Shown: positions 34,661-47,700 of the stretch, one piece after another
Position numbering within the stretch: the first letter of the stretch is position 1
Layout of the letters: every line of letters starts with the position of its first letter
Source: Karstenula rhodostoma CBS 690.94
Taxonomy: Eukaryota; Ascomycota; Dothideomycetes; Pleosporales; Didymosphaeriaceae
Assembly: GCA_010093485.1 (NCBI GenBank)
Contig: MU001506.1
Location: 930,001-994,000 of the forward strand
DNA length: 64,000 nt
Reading direction: 5' to 3'
Position numbers and translations under genes: made by a program
The notes under the pieces: generated by a model
Told to the model about the DNA's origin: nothing
Seen by the model: only the letters and a program-made list of their open reading frames with translations
Database searches by the model: none

Positions 34661-35734
34661 TCGAGAGCCTAGATATATCTTAGCGACAAATGATACCAGA
34701 TGGATTTCCACATGGCTCTTATGTCTTGCCGTACAGCACGGTGCGCGATCCTTCACTACATGCCGTTCCTTTCTAGTACCGATACGGCGTCGTCACGCAA
34801 ACGACCACCTTGGCTTGTAGATGGCGTGAGTTTGAGCGACGTCGCCGCACAGAGGCGTAAGCCTGGCATGACACCAATGTGAGAAGGATGGGAAGATGAA
34901 TAGCTTCGAAAATGGCAAGAGGCCCATCGGATTACTAATCTCCGGCCTCTCGGGATGCCGACGCAATATCGAATACCATGCACCTTTTATTGCCCGCATT
35001 TGTTTGAACGCGCATTGAATATCCGTTCTACATCTTAACTCCGACGGTCCATACTGCCCAGCCTCTGGACCTGCCCATTAAAACCGACGGCGGAAGACAG
35101 CGGTGTTAACCACACATCCGGCCAAGAGCAAGACACGAGTTTCCAGCAAGGATTGGACGTATCACCTTGCTCATCCAAGCGGTCCCCTATCCTCGGAGAT
35201 ATTGTATATTCGCACTGTGGCTGCGCTCGAGGATATGTCCAATCCTAGGTATTGCGTGACCAATGTGGACAAGCATGAGGAACACCGTAGGCTGGCCTTC
35301 CATCTCAACGAGTCAAATGCGCAAGGGTCTGGATATTTTCAAACAATCAAGCGCTCTCGCCGCGCACCGATGGGCCAGGGCACAAGGTCGCGTCGAATAA
35401 CAATGGGAATCTTGACGCAAAACGTGTAGCCGGGTGTGAATAGGAAGGTTTTGCGTATCGTGCTACGCGGAGTACAGTGTCGGCGACGAGATCACTTCAG
35501 CAGACATATCTTTGCCTGTTCGAGTAAAAGCCTGACCTTGCGAGTTTTCTAACAGCTCAGAAACCTTGGAATGTCATAGCACATGGTTTATTTCGACGCC
35601 AGAGGTGTTCCAACTCAAGGTCGCGAAAATCGAGGAAGAAAGCTCGAATTGGATGATGCTGGCTAACTGATACACACCCGTCTATCAAGCGCCATATTCC
35701 AACCTTACGAAGTCATGAGACATACGACAAGACC
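34661..35734. other. 1.1 kb intergenic, convergent
   Basis: This is the 3' flank of the dehydrogenase-like gene (+) and of the 7TM gene (-). A plus-strand open frame at 35103-35429 is unconvincing. No other feature is seen. Confidence 0.45.
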
Positions 35735-37141
35735 TTACTCCGCCGTCGAGTACGAAACCTCAAACTCCGTGGTCCTGCTAATCTTGCCGTGTCCCGGACT
35801 ACCCGCCTGCCTATCTACTACAAGGCCCTCATCGCTCGCGTTCGTCTTTGCGCTCTCGGTGTCAGTCCCCGTCCTGATCTCCGAAAGTCGGATCTGTCCC
35901 TCACGGCTACGAAGTGTGGACTGTGCCTCGCCGCTTCCGGAACCGTAGGAGTCTTCGCCGGGTTTGCGCCAGACGTAGCGGATGGCGCGTATAGCAGGCA
36001 TGCTTGATACGAGGATTCCGATCGCCGGTTCGGCGACAGACCAATTCATCGGGATGCCCATGGCGTAGGAGAAGTCGGCGTCTTTCAAGAGAGCTGGAAT
36101 GAAACCAAGACGGACAGCTGATGTCACGACCGCGCTGAACTGGCTGTTAGCTAAGATGCTCTCGATGCGAACGGGTCCGGATCCTCTGGACGTTCTGCTT
36201 CAAGTTGGGCTATGCCACTTACAATCCACCGACAAGCATGGTCGCGAGAAGCTGCAGCTTGGTCTTTCTATCCAAGTGCAAAGGCAGGACTATCGGTATC
36301 GACAAAAAGTACACGATCGCGTCTGTGGATACGCCCGTGATCGCATTGCCAAGGTAGAACGCGTTGATATCCACACACCTAGACAGGTCAGCCACTCCAT
36401 ACCGCTCAAAATTCGCATCACAGAAGCTTACCGGAATCCTTTTGATGTGGGCGAGCTGTCCCACGCAGCCTTGATCGGGTGGCATTGGAACATAGCGACG
36501 AGGACGTTGGCAAACGTATTCGCGGCTACGATGCCAAAAATAACCCAGACGACTGTTCTAAGTGCTGTTGACTGCACACCTCGGAGGATCCGGTGATAGA
36601 GCGATAGGACACTGAGTTTGATCATGCCAAGGGTGAAGTTGTAGAATATGGCGGAGACATAGATAGCCTGAGTGGTCAGTGAGTATGCCTGAGCGAACGA
36701 CATATGGGAACACGCAGAAAAGACAGCTCAGTGTGGAGTAAATGCGAACTCACCTGTCTGTATGCAGTCACGCCTGCTACGCCCCGATCGTACTTAATAA
36801 CGTCTTTGTGGACGCCCATACCGCGATGAATGGCGACTAACACGGCACCAGCAAGACCGTAGAAAGACAGAAAGGCCAGGACATTGAACACTAGAACGGT
36901 TAAGATAATTCTTGTATGTGGCTTTTCCCGCAACGCAGTTGCACTTACGATCGTCGAGGCCCCAGATTCCCTCGCCTCGTCTTCCCTTCCCGGCGTTCAT
37001 ACGCCGTTGGAGTATCCATCGACCTGTATATCGCAAGATTACGGTAATGGTGACCAGGATGATACCGCCTGCACACACGCCAACTTCGGATACCGTTAGA
37101 GTATCCTTCGCATGCGCAGGGCGCTCCGTTGGCCTCTCCAT
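35735..37141 (-). CDS. fungal rhodopsin-like 7TM integral membrane protein (PTH11-related, no CFEM)
   Basis: Five exons (37141-36949, 36890-36754, 36667-36432, 36378-36223, 36134-35735) join in phase to 373 residues. Seven hydrophobic segments can be followed. The first is near residues 20-38, the third contains Tyr-Asn-Phe-Thr-Leu-Gly-Met-Ile-Lys-Leu-Ser, and the fourth ends before Cys-His-Pro-Ile-Lys-Ala-Ala-Trp-Asp. The fifth and sixth lie around Thr-Asp-Ala-Ile-Val-Tyr-Phe and Leu-Leu-Ala-Thr-Met-Leu-Val-Gly-Gly, and the seventh contains Trp-Ser-Val-Ala-Glu-Pro-Ala-Ile-Gly-Ile-Leu-Val-Ser-Ser-Met-Pro. These are the landmarks of the Fung_rhodopsin domain shared by PTH11-like receptors. No extracellular CFEM domain precedes it. 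The C-terminal about 90 residues are cytosolic and Ser/Thr/Glu-rich. A receptor role is inference. Confidence 0.9.
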
Positions 37142-38296
37142 TGGTGTGCGATTCGGGGTAGTGGTGTAGATTCAAGGTGAGGTACGCGCAACGAGCGCTT
37201 CGAGTGGGCAAGTAGCGGAGGCGCCTTCCGCGCAAGGCTCGAATGGTTGAGTTGAAAGTATAGTGCCGTGCGCGGCGAATGAGTGGACAGTCCGTCGAGC
37301 GTACGGACACAGGCAGCAGTCAACGCTCAGCCGCTTCAGCAGTTAAACCTTATGTGGAACTCTTTCCTGCTGCGCAACGCTTTACCATCTCTCCAGCACA
37401 ATGCCCTCGTGAGCAGCCTGTCGATCCGCGTTCACAAAGGCCATGGTGGTGTATGTGCGGGCAAGCGACGGTTCACTACTCGCGCCCAACGGCCGCCTCC
37501 TCACGGTCCTATTAGTCCTTTCTGGTGGCTGCTCCGTGGCTGCTCCGGTCCTTGCATTTCGTGCAATCATACTCATACATCGAGGGGCCGTTCAACCCGA
37601 AGTCGCGGCGTCCCGCGTCCACCGTGCGACCTTGCTTCTGTCGGCGGTTCCAAGATATGTGCGCTAGGCCTACCCAGATCCGTAGCACTTGCGGATGCTG
37701 CAACTTCACTGGTTCGGAAGAGACGCTACGATGCTTCCCAAACGCGGCCTTCTTTGTTGCGCAGAACAGAACCGCGTGCTCGTCACACCTCACCCCAGCC
37801 TCCCGCCAGCGCACTTCTCCGCAAGCTGGCCCAGCGCTCACGTCAATCGATCGTCGCCTCACGTGCAAGGTAAGATGGTAGAGTGTTGGTACCTGGCATG
37901 TACTACAGCAACATGGGAATCTGGTGTCGAAGAACAGACGTGGCAAACGCGTGTAGGACAAGCATTCCGGGTCGTTGGTGCAGCCGGCCAGCAGCAGGGT
38001 TCGTGACGAGTGGCACTATATGTCCGAAATAAAGAGATGCATAAGGTCTATCGTAGAGCGTCTCGATCTCGTTCACGATCGTCCTGTTCCTGCCCGATAT
38101 CTCATCCCGCATGAAGACAATATTCCCAAATTCGGATCCGGGAAAGCCAAGAAACGTGCGTTCATGCTCCAACATTGGGGGCTCAGCAAGCTGAAGGTGC
38201 AGCTTTGCAACGGAGCATCTCGATGATGCCTTGAGTCGTCGCTCATAAGTTGAGTGCACGATATCATTCGTAGCGAAGCCTTCCACCGCCTACAGC
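37142..38296. other. 1.15 kb intergenic region
   Basis: Open frames exist on both strands (37283-37873 plus, 37903-38286 minus), but their translations look like antisense or random sequence. It contains the 7TM promoter and the 3' flank of the P450. Confidence 0.45.
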
Positions 38297-40118
38297 TCAA
38301 AGTTTGCCTTTCTCCCCCATCCTCTCCACAAACCTCCCCAAGAAGTTCTGATTGTACGCAACCCCGCCTGCAACAACATACTCGCCCTTCTGCAGAACCT
38401 CAACGTCAAAGCGTCTCACAATCTATCTCGGCATCAGTTCCAGCTTCTCGACTCTCATCGCGGGCGCTCGCAAGACTCACCTCAGGCAATAACTTGAACA
38501 TCTCCATGTATGCAACGTCCTTCCCAAAGCACACCCTCGGTCCCATCCCAAACGAGAACTGCACCGCCTCCAGCTCATTCGTCCTCTTCTCGCTTTCCAA
38601 CCACCTCTCCGGCCGAAACTCATTCGCGTCCTCTCCGTAGAGCTCATTATCCCGCTGCATCACATATGCGTAGGCCGTGATCTCTGTACCCTCGGGGATG
38701 AAGTGGCCATCAATGACTTTCCCGCCTTTCGGCGCGATCCGTGCGAAGAGATTAGTAGCAGGTGGGTTCAAGCGGACGCCTTCTTTGATGCAGGCTACGA
38801 AGTAGGGTAGATGCCGGCGCGTTTCTTCGTACAAAATGGGCGTCGAGAGGTGGCCGGCGCGATCTGCTTCCTCGATTTCTGCGCGAGCGCGAGCGAATAC
38901 GCCAGGAGTGGTGGTAATGAAGCGCAGGATGGAACCGAGCGCGGTGCCGGTTGTGTCGGCTCCGGCCTGGATGAGGAGAGTGACGTGGGAGCGCTTTTGA
39001 ACGGGGGTTAGGGGAGAGCCGTCGGAGTAGCGCGCTTCAAGGCAGCTGTTGCCATCTCAGTAGACGTTCACAGCCCTCACGGACCGGGGCCACTTACTGC
39101 TGCATGAAATCCGGTGCGTCGTCGAATCCCTTCTCTGCAACCAGCTTCTCGCGCGCGCTAACCTGCCTATCAGCCTCGCACATCAACCATCCCATGCCCA
39201 CCTCGTTGTCGACGGAAGGTAGAAAGTACCGCCCAACATACGGCATCGGGATGATCTTCTCCCTGAAGAATCTAAAACGACCCACAAACCCAAAAAAATC
39301 AAGCCCAATCCTCCAATTCGTCAAAATGTGCTTTTCATCGCGCTGGTTCTTAACACAACCAAACGCATTCGTGAACGAAATCATGCTCATGATGTCCGCC
39401 GCAAACTCCGCCACCTTGTCACTCAAACACACGACTCTCCCCGCCGTCGCATGCTCCCTCATCTTCCCCACGAAAAGAGTAACCTGCTCATCAAACCGCT
39501 GCTCCCACCTATTCTTCAGCTGGCCAATCGTCCACGGCGCATTCGACAGCGCTTTGCGCAGCTGCCTGTGCTGCTCGCCGTCGAGCGTCGAGAAGAGCGA
39601 CGGCGGACCCAGCGCACCCGTCCCATACAGCCCACTCTTGACGTTACACTTCGGGTCCCAGTAGATGTCTCGAGCGGCCGCCGGGCGCGGAAAGACCAGC
39701 ATAGTGGGCGAGATGCGGATTGGCTGGTCAGCTGAAACGGTATGTTAGCCTGTCAAAGCGGAGGTGTGGCGGCGTTGCACCGCAGGTAATGAATGCAAGG
39801 CGATGCTGCACGTCATACGACAGACGTCGGTGCGACAGAGACCCGAGGTGCGGTGAGGGTAGGGAGGCAGCGCCAGTACGTACTGCCATATTTCCTGACC
39901 AGGTAGGTGAGGAACTGAGGCTCCTTGTACTTGACCGAGATGATGGCGCCTACGAGCGAGAACGACGTCGCCCACCACGGCCCTGGGAACTTCGCCAAGG
40001 GGTGGAAGAATTGGCAGTAAACGATGCGTAGGATGAGGGCTGCGAACACACTGCCGAACACGGCAAGCACGAACGCGTAGGGTGTGATGCTGAGAGATAG
40101 GACGCCGAGAACACCCAT
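38297..40118 (-). CDS. cytochrome P450 monooxygenase
   Basis: Four exons (40118-39884, 39731-39098, 39045-38481, 38422-38297) sum to 519 residues, the usual length of a fungal microsomal P450. Residues about 8-30 are an N-terminal membrane anchor followed by Lys-Phe-Pro-Gly-Pro-Trp-Trp, the Pro-rich hinge. The I-helix reads Ala-Gly-Ala-Asp-Thr-Thr-Gly-Thr. Glu-Gly-Val-Arg is the ExxR motif, and Phe-Arg-Pro-Glu-Arg-Trp is the PERF-like motif. Phe-Ser-Phe-Gly-Met-Gly-Pro-Arg-Val-Cys-Phe-Gly is the haem loop, with the Cys ligand at about 462. The last exon is short and adds the C-terminal beta structure. The start chosen is the Met just before the anchor; an in-frame upstream Met would add 24 residues. 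The sequence resembles benzoate-hydroxylase/pisatin-demethylase type P450s. The substrate is unknown. Confidence 0.94.
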
Positions 40119-41488
40119 CCTGGGAAGGAGATTTCGTAAGATGTCAGGCGAAAACGGAATCGGAACGTGATGCGACTCGAGTGTGAGCAAGAAAGAAGAG
40201 GAGGCAGCTGAAGGATGCAGCCAGAGAATGCTGTGTTTATCAGTTGAAGGCTACTTTGCATGATTGTTACACAGTATGGGTAGCGGTAGCCACCAGCAAA
40301 CACAGGCCTCAGTAGTCTTCTCCTGTGTGCAATGAACCAACGCGAATCCGGGACCAGCCCTGCTGTGATACGTTGCGGGTGCCATCATTCCTGTCACAGG
40401 CACGCATCCAAGATGCCCTGTCAAGGCCGAGAGATAAACCGCTTGGAGCCCTGCTCATACGCAAATGCCCCAAAGTTGCTTAAGATGGAGCAAGAAGACG
40501 ATATAGGGCTGACGCTTGGTGATGGCTGTATGGTGGCTCACAACAGCCGGCATATCTAGGTCGGTTAAAAGGGCCCCGATCGGTCGGCAAGCATTACGGA
40601 TAACGTAGCTGGGGCCGTTGATCATGGGGACATTTACGCCCCGTAGTCTAGCGTTCACTCTTTTAGTATTTCATCGCGATTCAGGCGACTAGCTCCGGGT
40701 GAAAAATGGTGTGGCTGTGATGGGGCCTTGGGCGACTTGACATGTGGGGATCCCGGAGTCGTGGAAGACAATAGGGAGGCGCCCGTGGGTGCCCGTTGGG
40801 AGGGCGCCCGCGAGGAGGAGGGAGTGTTGGGGTGATCGGTGGGGTGAGTCACGTGTGACCGTGGCTCTGGGGTTATCGTCGCCTCAACCATCTCAACACT
40901 GTTAGGCGACTTGTACCACCACCATCGAAGGCTGACTCGTCGCTAGGCATGGAAGAAAGCCGACACTGCGCGTTATTTATGATATCTTACGGGCGTATAT
41001 AGGGCAGTCCGCCACGCACAGTTGGCTAGGGCTTATGTCCATGGAGTAAGCCACGTCACAAAGTTAGCGCAGCTCAACAAAAGAAGGCATGGACGACTAA
41101 GCACCGACTACAGCCTGACAGCAGCGACTAGGAAGGCAAAGCCCACTCAAAGACAGACAAGATGTAGCGAAAGTTCGTTGTATAGACTGGATCACATCAT
41201 GATTTCAACTCTCGACTATAATGCGGATATTCTTTGTACTCCGCGGGGTATGTATGCGTTGGAAGTCTGTTTATACATGATAGATGCGCGAACTCGTCTG
41301 GATCTGATAACGACGATACGACTTTGCTCGTAGTGGTCGCTGGTGAAGCGAGCTGTCATTCCGGTGAATACCCTGACGCGATCAATGTCATACGCACTTC
41401 GCTCTGGTCCATGCGGTCCCCTGCTTGCTTGTTTCCACCATTGAAACCTCTGGAAAAGGCCGTGGTATACATCCATTGCTTAACCGGT
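40119..41488. other. 1.4 kb intergenic region
   Basis: This is the P450 promoter side. A Pro/Ser/Thr-rich minus-strand frame at 40655-40891 and others are too short and featureless to call. No repeat is seen. Confidence 0.45.
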
Positions 41489-42022
41489 CTACGCCTGGAA
41501 GCTAGGATCAGGTGCATCAGGTCTGGGTCCAAGGTTAGATGCAGAGCGCGTCCTCTGCCCTCCATGATGTAAGGAGCTTATCGAGACATTGGCATACGGA
41601 GGCTGTGACGCCGATCGCTCTCGAGTGAGCCCAATGGGGATTTGTAGTTGATGATGTGGTCCGGGCCAAGTGGGGGTTCGTGATAGCTGGTTTTGGTGCG
41701 CAATGGGTTCCGGAAGTGTCTGCGATGCGAGTGTTCGGACAGGGGAGTTCGGTTGTAGGTTTTGATTCCAACGTGACGGGCTTACAAGCCCTGGAGAAGT
41801 GAGATCCCGTGTTCGTGATCGTATCTCTACCGTAGAAGCGGCTGAACTGACGGGCAAGGACGGATGCAAATGTGGGTCAAGAACGATGGTTGTCGTTATG
41901 TGTGGTGTCGTAGGTTGAGAGTGATAACGTAGAGATGTTGTCTCAAAGGGCTGAGATTGAGCATGGGAAAAAGCTCGGTTGCTTGAGGGGCTGGACGTAT
42001 GGCTGAGCTGGCGACTAGTCAA
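41489..42022 (-). CDS. possible Ser/Pro/Thr-rich hypothetical protein, 177 residues
   Basis: An open frame with an ATG at 42022 encodes a Ser/Thr/Pro/Gln-rich, probably disordered polypeptide with no Cys, no hydrophobic helix and no recognisable motif. It begins 273 nt beyond the stop of the Zn2Cys6 gene on the same strand. The composition resembles fungal disordered regions, but a chance frame cannot be excluded. I assign no function. Confidence 0.3.
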   Translation of the reverse strand: MTSRQLSHTSSPSSNRAFSHAQSQPFETTSLRYHSQPTTPHITTTIVLDPHLHPSLPVSSAASTVEIRSRTRDLTSPGLVSPSRWNQNLQPNSPVRTLASQTLPEPIAHQNQLSRTPTWPGPHHQLQIPIGLTRERSASQPPYANVSISSLHHGGQRTRSASNLGPRPDAPDPSFQA

Positions 42023-42295
42023 TTAGTGACTGAACGTGCGGTCGAAGTAAGGTGAGAGAAGATGGTAAGAGACAAAAAGGACAATAGGGTTATATGTAAA
42101 GAGACGTTACTTCGTTTCTCATGACATCGGTGCATAAGCGATGCTAGTACAATCCAAGTATACAACAAGAAGATAGGACTTGGGGCCAAATACAAGCGCG
42201 CCACACTTAAATCGTGTGCAGCAACATGGGTTACAACGGCACGGAAGTAAAAATGAAAGCGTCGGGGGAAGTTTATGGGATAGAGCAGGGGAAAG

Positions 42296-44722
42296 TCATA
42301 CCCAATAGTTATTGTCACCAGGCAGGCTTCCGGGCCATATTTGCTCCTGTACAAGAGCATCCCAGTCTTCAAAGATATTACCAGTTGTTTGGAAAGCAGA
42401 TCTTTGGCCAAAGTTGGCGGGGGACGAGACTGGAGGGTGGGGGGCAAGATGCGCCGGATATCCTTCAGCAGACGCTTGCATGGTGTGCTCCCCCAGGTGA
42501 GTGCCAACTGGGATATGGAGTCGCAGCTCCTTCTTCATGCGGGCTTTTGTGACTATCTTCTCAAGTAAAGTCTCGCGCATTCCAGGCTCCATAGGTCGCT
42601 GAGCGGCGTCGACGGGGAAAAGCTGATCTAGAATAGACCAAGCCGCGCTGGTATCCTCTATGCTGAGCTGCTGGTCGGAGGAGAGAGCTACCGCCAAAAA
42701 AGAACAGGAATACACGTCGCGAATTCGTCGGGTGTACCAGTTATATGATGAGTTTGAGTATTGATGCATTAGACCAGCACAGCGTGATGCCAGATGTAGA
42801 GCGTCGTGGAAGGTGCTGCTTCAGTCAGCCGGGCTGTGTTTGATGGGCGATGTCCATGAAGTGGTTTGTGAGAACTGGGTTCAGACTTACCTGAGAATCT
42901 CCGAGGGCCCGTATTGGCTTGTGGCAGACATCTCTTTGCGCTGGGTCATGCTGCCCATGAGCTTGATTTTCAGTAAATTTATTTGACAAATCTCCGCCAC
43001 TAAGTACTGCAGTGGGTCCGAATTGTCGTAATGATCCCAGTTATATCGTTCCGAAAACCGCACTTGTAGTTCGTGGGCCCATTGCGTTCTGTCTGTCCTG
43101 CCTGAGAAGGGAATGGCTCGCTTTGCTATTGGCGAAGTAGAACTTGTTCGGAGTGGACGATCTCGGGGATTATACCGAAGGCATAGTAGTTGCTGCTGTT
43201 GACGTGCTGTTTCCGCCTCTACAATAAGCAGAGCCATTGGCGAAAACGGGACCGCGTGCTCTTGAGAATCCTCCACCTCCTGAAACCTCGTAAGGTCCAT
43301 GTCGGAGTCTTGGTGAGCCGACCTGCTATGGATATCGAGTTCGGTTAAGTTCTGGTCGGTAAGACTTAGCGGAAGAGAGATGTCGAAGGTGTCCGGATTA
43401 ATGGCGGGCTCGCGGCAGAGCTGTTCAGCAAGTCGCGAGTCCAAGATACAGATTTGAGCCCACAATCTACGGCGCGTCTCGATTTCGACCGGACCGAGAC
43501 CGAATGTAGAGGGATCCCGATGAACACCCAAGGACTGCGCCATATGTATTGTTGTACCAAGCTGCAACCATTGTCTCTGAGGGTTTACGGTACCGAGTTC
43601 AACAGACTGAATGCGTCCGTTAGTACGATGGAAGCGGAGAAGTCGGTTGGGGACTCACCAGATACAGTACCATGGCTTGCAGTAGTTCCATTGAAGCCGC
43701 CTGTACAAAACTTTCGTCCATGATGTTGAGCCTCGAGATCATCTCCCTTCTTAGTGAAGACCATAAACCGACAGCATTGATACTTTGGGCAAGATCGGAA
43801 GGATTTGGTCCGTGTATTATCGAGATGATGGAAGCATAGTATACGGTGCAAAGTAGAGTGGCGAATGCCCGATCGAAATTCGTACTTGACTGCTTGTCGC
43901 CACCCAGGGTCGGTCCTTGGATGGTCCGGATAGCAGAACCTGTAAACGGCGAAGGTTGCTGTGCGGAGTAATGTGGATCTTGGACGTATGCACCTGTATA
44001 TGCAGCACCTACTGGCATCTGCATCTGTGATCGTCTTCTCCTCCTGAAAATACTGCATTTATCCTCAAAGGATGGCCAGTGCAGTACTCGGACAATAGGG
44101 TCCACTCGATGACTGAATGCTTCCAGCAAGGTTTCATGTAACTGGTCATCGATCATACGTAGAGTCTCCTCCGTTGCTGAACCGAGAGACTCCTCAAAAA
44201 GAACTTCGGTGGCCGTTTGGTTCCCTGTAGGTTCGAACGGCAACATCTAAAGACTATCAGTGGAGGCGTCCTCGGACGATTACGCCTGGCACACACCTCT
44301 CCTGCAGCAACCGCCCATGAGTAAGGACTCAGGTATCCGGGAGTTCTCCCCTCCACCAGCTTTCCAGAATTTGCGGATAACCGGTTCGTTCCGGTCTCGA
44401 TCGGAGGAGGTGAATACGATGGTTCCCGCGAAGGTGATTTGCTATCGACTTCTCTCGAGAGGCGAGCGACCTCTTCTTCCAATTTTGTGAGTCGGCTCCG
44501 TTCTACCGGCTCTCGACTCCCTGGTCGTGATGTGGCAGACGCACCAGATGAACCCGTTTGTTGGACTGGCTGACAAAGAGCACCGACTTTGATGCAATTT
44601 GAGCACGCTGGCTGTGCGCGGTCACACTTTACTCGTCTGGCTCTGCATCTCGCACATGCTAGTACGTGTCTTCGACGGGTTATGGTGGGGGCATCGCCTC
44701 GGCCGTCGTATCTGGACGCCAT
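42296..44722 (-). CDS. Zn(II)2Cys6 fungal transcription factor
   Basis: Four exons (44722-44297, 44246-43659, 43606-42891, 42815-42296) give 749 residues. The N-terminal binuclear cluster is complete: Cys23, Cys26, Cys33, Cys40, Cys43 and Cys50 with C-x2-C-x6-C-x6-C-x2-C-x6-C spacing, preceded by an Arg-rich stretch. A short leucine-containing coiled coil, Leu-Glu-Glu-Glu-Val-Ala-Arg-Leu, at about 80-90 would dimerise it. The middle region contains Gln-Leu-Gly-Thr-Thr-Ile-His-Met-Ala-Gln-Ser-Leu-Gly-Val-His-Arg-Asp-Pro and Glu-Thr-Arg-Arg-Arg-Leu-Trp, the signature of the fungal-specific transcription factor domain. It is nuclear, and its targets are unknown. The donors are GTGTGT, GTGAGT and GTAAGT. 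It is the outermost of three minus-strand genes (7TM, P450, regulator), which makes joint regulation possible. Confidence 0.94.
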
Positions 44723-47700
44723 TGTGAGGCCGTGATCGTAATCGTTAATGTGTGGTTGACTGTATTGTGTAGGTAGAACAGTCTTAGAGAAAGCGATCTA
44801 GCGTGAGCGAAAACGAGTGAACGCCTTATTCGTGCGAATGGCCAAAGGGGATTGTAGGTTCATGTAGGGAGAGTAGGCATGGCATAGATGACCCGTGAAC
44901 TGTTTTCGTGCGAATAGGAAGCAAGGTTCTTTGTTCACGTGACGAGCGAAGCGCCAGGCTAAGAGGCTAAGTTACGCCCGGCAGCATCCTATTTTAGGTC
45001 AGCCATCGAATCAAGCATACAGCCTTGCGGCATACAACAAAGCTCAGGTAATCTGGAATGGTATGCGAAATAGGGTGAGCACATACCACGTAGTGTAAGA
45101 TAGGGAAACCCCGGTTCAGTCCCACCTTATCCCAGGCCTCCGATGGTAGACTGGTCCTTGCAAGCGTAGGCGAAGATGTCGTATGATGGCAGACTCCATT
45201 CTGCGGGCTAGACTGATACAGTTGCGTCACAGTTGTCCACTTTACTGACGGTGCACGGCACACGGATATGGAGTCGGAGGAGACTTCTCAACTACAGATG
45301 GAGCAAGGCTCAGACGGTCGGACTCGGACGGTTCTCACACAGTGGGTTGGGACGAGCGAAGCTCGCCCAGGGCGGTCCCCCCGGCGTTGCTAGTACCGCC
45401 CCGCCGAACACTGCGCAGGGTCCCTCGGACCCCACGGCGGTGTAGAGGCCACCAGAGCGGCCGCAGAAGATGCCAACTTACCTCCGGGCTAGTCGGGCAA
45501 TGATGCAAGCGCTCGACGACAAGTGGATGGAGTCTCGCGTCGCCCTCGCTTCATGATCACCGTCTCGACTGACAAATTGTGGTCCTAGTCAGGCAATGGA
45601 GCGCTAGTGCATAGCTGGGGCGTCTGGGTATAGCGGCCAGTGCAGATTTGATTGTCGCTCACGTAGTCGAGCAGCTGGGAAAGTTACCAGCAGGACTTGC
45701 AGTTGCATGGCGCCCTGGAATGTTCCGGAGAGCATGGTTGAAACGCCCGTGGAAGGGGTCAGGCGCGTCAGGCTGAATTCGGGAGACGATGTCGCGGCGA
45801 TGGCGGAGAGCGGGGCGTAAACCGCAGTGTCCCGCCGGTAGCGGTTTGCATGTCCGGGCCGGGTGCGGACGAGGTTGGCGTGTCGATGCGGCGCAGGCGG
45901 GCCTGGTGAGGTTTGATTAAGGTTAAGGTTAGGTGGTGAGGATGTAATCCACGACGGATGGGATGGCCGTTCGGGGCCGGCGTGCAAGTTGCAGCACGGT
46001 ATGGCTAGTACACAGCACACAGCACACAGCACACAGCACACAGCACACAGCACACAGCACACAGTACACAGGACGCCGCATGCCAGCTTCCTGTCTGGTC
46101 GGTAGAGGTATCCATTGTGCACTTTGAGCACCGTCGCGTCGTCGCCCTCGCCGCACCCGAGCCCACACATCTTCCACAAGATAGCCCACCCACAGGCTCC
46201 AACGGTGCATTTCTAATGCACGAAACGCGGTGCCCTCGGCGATGGGGGCCTGCCGTCTGCCGTTATGCTGGCGTGGCCCTATGCTATGCAATGCAATGGC
46301 ATGTCCCGTGTCGACCGTGTCGACCGCGTCGCGTTAGTGGCCGGGAGTAGAAGGTGCGCTTCCACGCGTGCCTGCTCGACCCGCCAGACGCGTCGCATTC
46401 ACTTCCAAAACCCGCCACGCCCACCACCACACGACGGCCACGGCCATTGTGGCCTGCTCACCCCACACGACTTCTTCTTCTTCTGCGTGAGCCTCTTCTC
46501 CTGGCCCCCCAACACCTGAGCATGCCGACGCACCCCTGCCGCTGCACTCCCAAGCGACACACGATTTAGCCTTGGGCCCCACAGCGGCTGCCGCTCCGCC
46601 CATCATCAGAGTCACGGACAGCGGGCTTGTTTGTATGTACGCTGCGGTCGTGACTCGCCTCTGCGCGAAGCCATGCTGCAATGGTAGCTTGCTGCCGTCC
46701 ATCCAGGGGACGCAGACGGCAACGGCCAGAGAGCGACAACATGGGCAACGGGCCCGCGACGAACCCGCGACGAGCCGCACGCCAACAATAGCTGCAGAAG
46801 TCCATCACCATCACAAGCCTCGTGCGCACGGTCCACGTTGGAAAGGGAGCGACTGTCTGTGCCCCAAACGGCGAAGCCACAGCCCGGTGGTGCCCCTGCC
46901 GCCCTCGAATCAGCCTACTCTTCGCAGTGGCTGCCTCGCCCACTATAGCGGCCCCTCTCACTTATGACGAGCGTTGGAGCGTTTCGAGTACTGTCAGTCT
47001 GTGAGTACACTTGCGGCCCTCCACGCTTCGGAGTCGGCACGGCCGCAGGGGGCCAGCGATCCGCCTTCAGATCGGGACAATGGCTGCACTTTGAAGACGC
47101 CGCCTATTCGACCCTTCCAATGCCCCTGCATCTTTGCACGTTGCACCACCCAAGAGCTTGGAATAATATGCACCTGCTCCTCGACCGGGACCGACGCCAC
47201 AACGTCTGCTGAGACTACCTTCCTGCCGTTTCGTCACCGTTACCGTCCTGTCGGAACAGTCCTCTGGTGAGTACTATACTGTACATACACTACTGTGTAA
47301 GCAGGCTACGAGCAGCTAACCTGAACCAGTGCAGTGCAACTCTTTTCGGAAAGATGTAGTTGAATGACACCCTTTCCGTTCTTAGTATACGACTGGTGAA
47401 AAGACGCTGAAATAAAATGATACGGAGCTCTGCCGATACCGCTGCCGCTTCACGCTTAACTATGCGGCAGACATCGAAATCTTCCATGTCCACTAGGTTG
47501 TTTCTTGTGTTTGCGTACAGTATTCGCCATAGTTGGCAAACGATACGTGCGTCATCTACCAGTTCCCGTCTTGGACTTTCTAGGTGCCGCTGAAAAGCCA
47601 GGCGGTGTACGCCCGACCGTAAAGCATCTCTATACAACTCCGATCCACTCACGTGGACAACGCTAACGCTATACGCGGCGCAGGAAGTGGAAGCATGGAT

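Noticed and set aside
37283..38286. Open frames of 196 (plus) and 127 (minus) codons
   Set aside because: Composition is random-looking, and neither is extended by plausible splice sites.
46334..46967. Overlapping frames of 131-148 codons on both strands
   Set aside because: Both-strand openness in GC-rich DNA is expected by chance, and no hydrophobic core or motif is seen.
47290..47652. Minus-strand frame of 120 codons
   Set aside because: The amino-acid mix is plausible, but there is no recognisable family, no repeat and no splice context. It may deserve RNA evidence.
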